Positions 13,641 to 19,296 of a stretch of 19,296 bases of DNA are shown here, piece by piece (position 1 is the first letter of the stretch; each line of letters starts with the position of its first letter). The position numbers were made by a program, and so were the translations under genes. Under the pieces are notes generated by a model. It was not told the origin of the DNA. It did no database searches and saw only the letters and a list, made by a program, of their open reading frames with translations. This stretch comes from Bacillota bacterium (GTDB lineage: Bacteria > Bacillota > Clostridia > Christensenellales > CAG-138): positions 1 through 19,296 of the forward strand of contig JAEWWD010000042.1 in NCBI GenBank assembly GCA_023396535.1, in the 5' to 3' direction.

Positions 13641-14222
13641 TTACGATAGCTTGAGCGTTTCGCGGCTGCCGGGCTTTTCAAGCTTTAATTTCCCTTCGGC
13701 GCAGAGGGGGCATTGTGAAGGATCGTACGTCTTGATATCCAGCTTGAGCGCCGGGTACACGGGCAGTTTGAATGCGCAGTCAGCCGCGCGTCTGTCCACG
13801 ATGCAGGCCGCGCCTATGACCTCCGCTCCCATTTCTTCGAGTACCTTCACCGTCTCCATCGTGGATTTGCCGGTGGTGACGACGTCTTCGGCGATGAGTA
13901 TTTTATCGCCGGGGCCTACGGAAAAGCCACGCCGAAGCTGCATTTCGCCGTCCTTGCGCTCTGTGAATATGCTTTCCACGCCAAGCTGGCGCGCAAGCTC
14001 GTAGGATACGATGACGCCGCCCATGGCGGGTCCGCACACCTTGGTGACGCCCAGGCCTTTCACCTGTTCGACGACGGTTTTTAATACTTCTTCCGCGAGG
14101 TCGGGGAAGCGAAGAAGCTTGGCGCACTGGCAGTAGCCGCCGCTGTGCAGCCCGGAGGAAAGCAGGAAATGCCCCTCGAGAAACGCTTCGCATTGTTTCA
14201 TAATGGAAAGATTGTCCGACAT
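13641..14222 (-). CDS. pyrE: Orotate phosphoribosyltransferase
   Basis: A 193-aa enzyme that joins orotate to PRPP to give OMP. The PRPP-binding motif KILIAEDVVTTGKST is at residues 107-121, with the acidic pair in AEDVVTTG. HSGGYCQC near the N-terminus and FTERKDGEMQLRRGF (orotate/flexible loop) are typical of the thermophile/clostridial PyrE group, as is the C-terminal CPLC pair at 171-174. The ATG at 14222 has TAGGAGG about 5 bases upstream and follows pyrD by 8 bp. It is the last pyr gene of the operon. An AT-rich hairpin overlaps its stop codon but is too weak to call a terminator with confidence. Confidence 0.95.
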   Translation of the reverse strand: MSDNLSIMKQCEAFLEGHFLLSSGLHSGGYCQCAKLLRFPDLAEEVLKTVVEQVKGLGVTKVCGPAMGGVIVSYELARQLGVESIFTERKDGEMQLRRGFSVGPGDKILIAEDVVTTGKSTMETVKVLEEMGAEVIGAACIVDRRAADCAFKLPVYPALKLDIKTYDPSQCPLCAEGKLKLEKPGSRETLKLS

Positions 14223-14230
14223 AATTCCTC

Positions 14231-15139
14231 CTATACGATGCCTCGGATTTCACTGATGTTGTATAGACTATTCTCTTTGCAGTATGCCATAAGTCCGTCT
14301 ATGATGTCCAGCATGGCGCGCGGCTGCGCGAACGTCATGGAGCCAACCTGTACGGCATACGCGCCCGCCATCAGAAATGCCAGCGCGTCCCGCGCGGTCG
14401 CGATGCCGCCCATGCCCACGACGGGGATGCGCACGGCCTTGCATACCTGGTGCACCATCCGTAGCGCAATGGGCAGTATGGCCGGGCCGGAGAGGCCCGC
14501 GTATATATTGTCGAACACGGGGCGCTTATGCGCGACGTCGATGGCCATGCCGAGGAACGTGTTGACGAGGCTCAGCGCGCCCGCGCCCGCTTCTTCGCAC
14601 GCGCGCGCGACGGCGACGAGATCCGGCGCGTTGGGGGTCAGCTTTACCATCAGCGGGTGCCGCGATACTTCTTTCACGCGCCGCGTGATATCCGCCGCGC
14701 ATTCCGGCAGCAGGCCGAACGCCATGCCGCCCGCCTTCACGTTGGGGCAGGAAATGTTGAGCTCCAGTATGTCGATATCCGCGTCGTTGAGCATGCGCGC
14801 GCCGGTGAGATAATCCTCCGTGCTGTGCCCGCCGAGGTTGGCGATAACGGCGCATCCCAAGCTGCGCATATACGGCGCCTCTTCCTTCACAAAGCGCTCT
14901 ACGCCCGGGTTTTCCAGCCCGATGCTGTTGAGCATGCCCGCCGGGGTTTCCATGAGGCGTATGCCGTCGTTGCCGGCGCTGCCATGCAAGGTAAGCCCCT
15001 TGCCGCTGACGCCGCCCAATCGGGATACGTCGAACAGCTCCGCGTATTCATGGCCGAAGCCGAACGTGCCGGAAGCTGCGATGACGGGGTTTTTGAGCGT
15101 TACGCCCAGCAGTTCCGTCTGTAAAGGATTACAGGACAT
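14231..15139 (-). CDS. pyrD: Dihydroorotate dehydrogenase, class 1B catalytic subunit
   Basis: A 302-aa FMN enzyme that oxidises dihydroorotate to orotate. With the adjacent PyrK it forms the NAD-linked class 1B heterotetramer in the cytoplasm. C131 in LNISCPNVK is the catalytic cysteine of class 1 enzymes. NPVIAASGTFGFG (17-29), the ETPAGMLNSIGLENPG stretch and the C-terminal GMGGIATARDALAFLMAGA FMN-phosphate site are all present. The start at 15139 is chosen over 15232: GGAGG lies ahead of it and the earlier codons are pyrK in another frame. It overlaps the end of pyrK by 11 bp, indicating translational coupling. Confidence 0.96.
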   Translation of the reverse strand: MSCNPLQTELLGVTLKNPVIAASGTFGFGHEYAELFDVSRLGGVSGKGLTLHGSAGNDGIRLMETPAGMLNSIGLENPGVERFVKEEAPYMRSLGCAVIANLGGHSTEDYLTGARMLNDADIDILELNISCPNVKAGGMAFGLLPECAADITRRVKEVSRHPLMVKLTPNAPDLVAVARACEEAGAGALSLVNTFLGMAIDVAHKRPVFDNIYAGLSGPAILPIALRMVHQVCKAVRIPVVGMGGIATARDALAFLMAGAYAVQVGSMTFAQPRAMLDIIDGLMAYCKENSLYNISEIRGIV

Positions 15140-15851
15140 GCAGCACCTCCGTATAGTCGAACACAGGCCCGTCCTTGCAGACGCGTTTTGAACCCCGCGC
15201 CGTCTTGCAGGTGCAGCCGAGACAGGCGCCAACGCCGCAGGCCATGTGCCGCTCCAGCGATACGTACAGGCGGGCGTTTTTAGCTTGCGCGTCCTGCGCG
15301 GCGGCGCGCAGCATGGGGGAGGGACCGCAGGCGTAATAAGTGGCGTTTCGGGAAAAATCCACGTCCTTGGTCACGAACCCGCCGATGTTGACGTGCACGT
15401 TGTCCGCATAGGTTTTGAAGTCATCCACGCCATACGCTTCCTCGCGAAAGCCGAGGTATACGTCGATGCGCCTTTTTGGGTCTTCTTCGCGCAGCCGTTT
15501 CACCAGCAGATACAGGGGGGCTGTTCCTATGCCGCCGCCGATCACGACGGCGGCGCCGGGAATGAGCGGGAAGCCGTTGCCATAAGGCCCCTGCACGTCC
15601 ATGGCCTGTCCCGGCCGCAGCGTGGAAAATACCGCGGTTCCGTGCCCGACGACCTGATACAGCAGCGTCAGTTCGTCGCCCTCGCTGTCATTCAGGCTGA
15701 TGGGCCTGCCCAGGAAAGGGTCCAACGCGCCGGGTATGCGCAGCATGACGAACTGCCCGGGCTTTCCCTGCGGCGCGCCAGTAAGCCGCATGCGCCAGAT
15801 TCCCTCGGCGATGCGCACATTTTCGATGATTATCGCTTCCGTTACAGCCAT
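15129..15851 (-). CDS. pyrK: Dihydroorotate dehydrogenase electron-transfer subunit
   Basis: A 240-aa FAD and 2Fe-2S protein that passes electrons from PyrD to NAD+. LGRPISL (48-54) is the FAD-binding RxxS motif, GGGIGTAPLY (105-114) the pyridine-nucleotide site and YYACGP (172-177) the usual NAD(P)-reductase signature. Cysteines 205, 210, 213 and 225 in ACGVGACLGC and RVC bind the iron-sulphur cluster; C215 is an extra one. It overlaps pyrF by 10 bp and pyrD by 11 bp. Confidence 0.96.
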   Translation of the reverse strand: MAVTEAIIIENVRIAEGIWRMRLTGAPQGKPGQFVMLRIPGALDPFLGRPISLNDSEGDELTLLYQVVGHGTAVFSTLRPGQAMDVQGPYGNGFPLIPGAAVVIGGGIGTAPLYLLVKRLREEDPKRRIDVYLGFREEAYGVDDFKTYADNVHVNIGGFVTKDVDFSRNATYYACGPSPMLRAAAQDAQAKNARLYVSLERHMACGVGACLGCTCKTARGSKRVCKDGPVFDYTEVLHVL

Positions 15852-16693
15852 TGCAGGATATCCTCCCGCATGGCGCGCACGGCGTCGCGCACATGCGCTT
15901 CAAAGCCTTCCTCTTCGGACTTGCCCTTGTGGGCGGTGATGAGTCCGCGCGAGGAATTGACTACGCCGCGCAGGCCGCCTTTGAAGAATGTCGCGATATC
16001 CTTGCCTGTGCCGCCCTGCGCGCCGTAGCCGGGGATGAGCAGGAACGTGTGCGGCATGAGATCGCGAATGAGCTCGAATTCCTCCGGGTAAGTCAGCCCG
16101 GTGACCGCGCCTATGGCGGTGAAGCCGCTCCCGCCCATGAACTGTGATCCCCACGCGGACACCTTCTGCGCCATGCGCTGGTACAGGGTCAGTCCGCCGG
16201 TGTCGAGATCCTGAAAGTCCTTGGAGCTGGGATTGGAGGTTTTCACGAGCACGAACAGCCCCTTGCCCTTTTCCAGATACGGATAGTAAGGGGATATCGC
16301 GTCCTCGCCCATATAGGCGTTGACGGTGATGATGTCCGTTTCAAAATCGCCGGTAAAATGCCCCTGCGCGTACTGTGCGGCAGTGGAGGAGATATCCCCT
16401 CGCTTCACGTCGGAGATGACGATGCTGCCTTTGCTGCGGGCATACCGCACCGTATCCGCGAACGCCTTCATGCCGTCAAGACCCAGCGCCTCGTAACACG
16501 CGACCTGCACCTTAAAACAGCCTGCGTCTTCGTGCACGGCGTCAATAATTTTGCGGTTGAACTCGAATATCTTTTCGCCCGCCGAGGCGTCCCGCCGTTT
16601 AAGGTATTCGGGCAGGAAGGAATATTGCGTATCCAGACCCACGCAGACGGGCCCCTTCCTGATTACATCCTTAGAGAGTCTGTCCATGCTCAT
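15842..16693 (-). CDS. pyrF: Orotidine 5'-phosphate decarboxylase (longer, type 2 form)
   Basis: A 283-aa enzyme that decarboxylates OMP to UMP, the final step of the pathway. ISDVKRGDISST (94-105) carries the catalytic D95-K97-D100 set. The N-terminal VGLDTQYSFLPEYL and the closing IPGYGAQGGTGKD phosphate-binding loop are typical of the roughly 280-aa type 2 form found in many Clostridia and actinobacteria. The ATG at 16693 has GGAAGGAG about 9 bases ahead. It overlaps pyrC by 23 bp and pyrK by 10 bp. Confidence 0.95.
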   Translation of the reverse strand: MSMDRLSKDVIRKGPVCVGLDTQYSFLPEYLKRRDASAGEKIFEFNRKIIDAVHEDAGCFKVQVACYEALGLDGMKAFADTVRYARSKGSIVISDVKRGDISSTAAQYAQGHFTGDFETDIITVNAYMGEDAISPYYPYLEKGKGLFVLVKTSNPSSKDFQDLDTGGLTLYQRMAQKVSAWGSQFMGGSGFTAIGAVTGLTYPEEFELIRDLMPHTFLLIPGYGAQGGTGKDIATFFKGGLRGVVNSSRGLITAHKGKSEEEGFEAHVRDAVRAMREDILQWL

Positions 16694-17831
16694 AGCGCGT
16701 TTCTCCTTCCACAATGGTTCGTATGATACGCCCGCGTACCCTGCGGCCGTCGAAGGGCGTGTTGTTGGATTTGGAAATCATGTCGGTGCGGCGGATAAAG
16801 TATTCGCCGTCCGGCTCCAGTATCACGAGATCGGCGGGGTATCCCGCCGCCAGCACGCCCGCCTTTTTGCCGAGCCGGCGCGCCGGGTTGAAGGAGGCGA
16901 GCTCGGAGAGACGCGTCAGAGGAATGCCGTTGTCGTGAAATACCTGAAGGAATATCTGTACGGCGTATTCGATGTTGGAAATGCCCGCCATGCCCGCCGC
17001 CTTGTCCTCCGGCGTGTGCGGCGCGTGGTCTGTCGAGAGGCAATCCACCGTGCCGTCGCGCAGGGCTTCGACGAGGGCTTGTGTATCCGCTTTGGTGCGA
17101 AGCGGCGGGTTGACGCGGTAGTCGTCGTCGTACCCGAACAGATGGTGCGGCGTAACCTCGCAGGTCAGCTTCAGTCCTTCCTTCTTGGCCTGGCGTATCA
17201 TATCCGCCGTTTCCGTCCGGCTGATGTGCCCTATGTGCAGGTTGCCGCCAACCTCGCGCACCAGCTCGATATCCCTCGCGACAATGCGCCGCTCCGGCTG
17301 GCAGTGCGTGCTGATGAGGAAGCCGTACTGCTTGCTCGCAAGGAGCAGGTTGCGCATGAAGTCGTCTGAGAATATGGTTTTGCCGTCGTTGGTCAGCATG
17401 CCGGTTACTTTGCTCAGCGCCGCGTAATCCGTAGGGACCGCGTCATCCAGGTTTTCCCCGGCGGCGGCCGCCTGCATGAGGCGGCACAGGCGCAGCGCGG
17501 CGGCCGTCTCATGGTTTTTCTGCACCAGCTCCGGCGTGGAGCAGACGGGATTGGTGTTTGCCATGGCGCAAAGCATGGCGTAACCGCCTTTGAGGGCCGC
17601 GCGCATCCCCGTTTCCATGGTTTCTTTCTGCGGGTAACCGGGATCGCGCAAATGGCAGTGCAGATCGATAAACGCGGGCATCAGTACGCGGCCGCAGAGG
17701 TCAACCTGCACGTCGCTGCGCTGTTGCGTCGCTTCGCCGCAATAACGTATGACGCCGTCCTCGGTATAGAGGTCGCCGAAGCGGTCGCCCATGGCGTCCA
17801 CAAGACGGGCGTTTCGATATTGCACGATCAT
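16671..17831 (-). CDS. pyrC: Dihydroorotase (class I)
   Basis: A 386-aa zinc enzyme that cyclises carbamoyl-aspartate to dihydroorotate. The metal-binding DLHCHLRDPG motif (H58, H60) and the STDHAPHT motif are intact, as are STHCQPE and EVTPHHL, which supply the other histidines, and the length fits class I enzymes. The frame opens at a GTG (17840) two bases after the pyrI stop, but the ATG at 17831 is preferred: GGGTGG lies 5 bases ahead, and translation can be coupled to pyrI, whose stop is 11 bp upstream. No inactive-domain signature (loss of the His pair) is seen, so it should be catalytic by itself. Confidence 0.95.
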   Translation of the reverse strand: MIVQYRNARLVDAMGDRFGDLYTEDGVIRYCGEATQQRSDVQVDLCGRVLMPAFIDLHCHLRDPGYPQKETMETGMRAALKGGYAMLCAMANTNPVCSTPELVQKNHETAAALRLCRLMQAAAAGENLDDAVPTDYAALSKVTGMLTNDGKTIFSDDFMRNLLLASKQYGFLISTHCQPERRIVARDIELVREVGGNLHIGHISRTETADMIRQAKKEGLKLTCEVTPHHLFGYDDDYRVNPPLRTKADTQALVEALRDGTVDCLSTDHAPHTPEDKAAGMAGISNIEYAVQIFLQVFHDNGIPLTRLSELASFNPARRLGKKAGVLAAGYPADLVILEPDGEYFIRRTDMISKSNNTPFDGRRVRGRIIRTIVEGETRYEHGQTL

Positions 17832-17842
17832 GGCGGCCACCC

Positions 17843-18265
17843 TTACAGGTGCGTGCGCGCGTCGCAGTATTCGCAGGCGTACTCGTTTCTGCTCGCGTCC
17901 ACCAGACGGAACGTCACGTTCTCGATGTGTTCCTGGTTGGTGATGCAGCGGGGATTTTTGCAGGTGAGTATGCCCTTGACTTCTTGCGGCGGCGACAGCT
18001 TGATCTTGTTGACCCGCTCGCCCTCTTCCACGAAGGAGATGGTCACGCCCGGATCGATGAGACCGAGCACGTCGAAATTAAGTTCGAGATCCGTTTCGAT
18101 TTTGATGAGATCCTTGCGGCCCATTTTGGTGCTTTGTACATTGCGCATGAGCACCACGACGTCCTCGAGTTGGTCCAGCCCAAGCTGCTGGAATATCTTG
18201 TAACCATGTCCTGCGCGGATATGGTCGATGACGATGCCTTTTTTCAGTTTGGATACGTTGATCAT
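17843..18265 (-). CDS. pyrI: Aspartate carbamoyltransferase regulatory chain
   Basis: A 140-aa chain that binds nucleotide effectors (CTP, ATP) and joins PyrB trimers into the allosteric dodecamer. The N-terminal IVIDHIRAGHGYKIF stretch forms the nucleotide-binding domain. C102, C107, C131 and C134 (CKNPRC and CEYC) are the structural zinc ligands. The ATG has AGGAGG 8 bases upstream. It lies 36 bp after pyrB. A separate pyrI is found in Clostridia and enterobacteria but not in Bacillus, whose pyr operon lacks it. Confidence 0.96.
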   Translation of the reverse strand: MINVSKLKKGIVIDHIRAGHGYKIFQQLGLDQLEDVVVLMRNVQSTKMGRKDLIKIETDLELNFDVLGLIDPGVTISFVEEGERVNKIKLSPPQEVKGILTCKNPRCITNQEHIENVTFRLVDASRNEYACEYCDARTHL

Positions 18266-18301
18266 ACTGTTACCTCCTGTCGGTATACGGTTATACGGGG
18301 C

Positions 18302-19222
18302 TTATTCCACGCCGAGCAGTTTCATGATGAGCGCCATGCGCACATACATGCCGAAGCGTACCTGCTCGAAGTAGACGGCGCGCTTATCCGCGTCCACCTC
18401 GGTGGAGATTTCATTGACGCGGGGCAGCGGATGCATGACGATCATGTCGCTCTTGGCGAGCGCCATTTTCGACTTGGTGAGTATGAAGAAGTCCTTCAAT
18501 CTGAGATATTCCTCTTCGCTGATGAACCGCTCGCGCTGCACGCGGGACATGTAGAGTATGTCGAGCTGTGATATGCACCCTTCGAGGTCGTCCGTTTCGG
18601 TGTAGGGGACGTTGTGCTGCGCGAGCTCTTCCTTTATGTAGGAGGGCATCGATAGTTCCTCGGGCGATATGAACAGGAAGCGGACATTGCCGTACCGCGA
18701 GAGGCAGGTGACCAGCGAGTGTATGGTGCGGCCGAATTTCAGGTCGCCGCATACGCCTACCGTCAGGCCGTCGAAGGACTTTTTGTAGTTGCGGATGGTC
18801 AAAAGGTCCGTCAGCGTCTGCGTGGGGTGGTGGTGCCCGCCGTCGCCCGCGTTGATGACGGGGCAGTCGGCGTACTGGCTGATCAGCCGCGCCGTGCCCT
18901 CTTTGGGATGGCGCACCACGATGAGATCCGCGTATTTGGATACCGTACGCGCGTTGTCGGCCACCGTTTCCCCTTTTGCGGCGCTGGAGGTGGCAGGATC
19001 CGAGAAACCTATCGTCTGGCCGCCCAGGCGCAGCATGGCGGCGTCGAAAGAGAACTTCGTCCGGGTGGAGGGCTCATAAAAAAGGCTTGCAAGCAGCTTG
19101 CCCTTGCAGGCCTCCACATAATTGGCCGGTTGTTGAATGATACGTTCCGCAAGCTCCAGTACTTCCTCGATCTCTTCAATGGTAAAGTCGCTTGGCGCAA
19201 TCAGGTTCCGGTTTTTGAGCAT
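18302..19222 (-). CDS. pyrB: Aspartate carbamoyltransferase catalytic chain
   Basis: A 306-aa enzyme joining carbamoyl phosphate and aspartate, the committed step of pyrimidine synthesis. FYEPSTRTKFSFD holds the carbamoyl-phosphate site (S52-T53-R54-T55). SSAAKGET supplies the mobile-loop lysine (K83), and GDGGHHHPTQTLTDL and MHPLPRVNEI complete the active site. The ATG at 19222 has AAAGGAG 8 bases ahead, better than the ATG at 19267, which lies in the leader. It is first in the visible operon; carA/carB and pyrR are not in the window. Confidence 0.96.
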   Translation of the reverse strand: MLKNRNLIAPSDFTIEEIEEVLELAERIIQQPANYVEACKGKLLASLFYEPSTRTKFSFDAAMLRLGGQTIGFSDPATSSAAKGETVADNARTVSKYADLIVVRHPKEGTARLISQYADCPVINAGDGGHHHPTQTLTDLLTIRNYKKSFDGLTVGVCGDLKFGRTIHSLVTCLSRYGNVRFLFISPEELSMPSYIKEELAQHNVPYTETDDLEGCISQLDILYMSRVQRERFISEEEYLRLKDFFILTKSKMALAKSDMIVMHPLPRVNEISTEVDADKRAVYFEQVRFGMYVRMALIMKLLGVE

Positions 19223-19265
19223 GGGTATCTCTCCTTTGCGATGAATTCTGTGAAGCATTGCCGGC

Positions 19266-19296
19266 AAAAAAAAACACTTGGTTCAGAAAGCACCAG
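19266..19296 (-). terminator. Partial leader terminator ahead of pyrB
   Basis: On the minus strand a run of nine T (19266-19274) follows CTGGTGCTTTCTGAACCAAGTG, which looks like the 3' arm of a terminator whose 5' arm lies beyond the window edge. Lying 44 bp ahead of pyrB, it would suit a pyrimidine attenuator or the terminator of an upstream gene; the visible part cannot decide. Confidence 0.45.

Overview
The window comes from an endospore-forming, Gram-positive member of the Clostridia with a fairly GC-rich genome. The evidence is strong AGGAGG-type ribosome binding sites, two T-box leaders, SpoVT, a pyrBI-type pyrimidine operon with the NAD-linked PyrK/PyrD dehydrogenase, and TTGACA/TATAAT-type promoters. 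I cannot name a genus. No phage, IS element or CRISPR array is visible.

Layout. Positions 1-4300 read rightward: the end of one diguanylate cyclase, a complete membrane-bound PAS-GGDEF cyclase, an L-threonine aldolase closed by a terminator, and an unrecognised 153-aa protein. From about 4330 to the end nearly everything reads leftward. In transcription order from the right edge it runs: the operon pyrB-I-C-F-K-D-E, then spoVT; a 450-bp gap with a possible small RNA, a possible 42-codon ORF and a terminator just ahead of rtcB; rtcB and a small XRE regulator; tRNA-Glu, a broken tRNA-like sequence and tRNA-Tyr; a Cys-specifier T-box and cysE; a Trp-specifier T-box and a stand-alone TrpB2-type tryptophan synthase beta chain; a two-TM small protein and a DUF2294-like protein; and an operon of a NIF3-like protein and a Gate-domain membrane protein behind a long structured leader.

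How the parts work together. The pyr genes encode de novo UMP synthesis from carbamoyl phosphate onward; CPSase is not in the window. A run of nine T just upstream of pyrB suggests an attenuator whose 5' half lies outside. cysE and trpB are each switched by charging of the tRNA for the amino acid they help make. Two c-di-GMP synthases sit in tandem. RtcB, an RNA ligase, lies directly upstream of a tRNA cluster.

Most worth a second look: (1) the unassigned leader, with promoter, stacked hairpins, mutually exclusive pairing and terminator, in front of the NIF3/Gate operon; (2) a 19-codon LacI-family C-terminal fossil overlapping the trpB stop codon; (3) a six-cysteine insert in the CysE C-terminal tail; (4) the rtcB leader, with small ORF and terminator, and the degenerate tRNA-like element downstream; (5) a rod-shaped candidate RNA between spoVT and rtcB.
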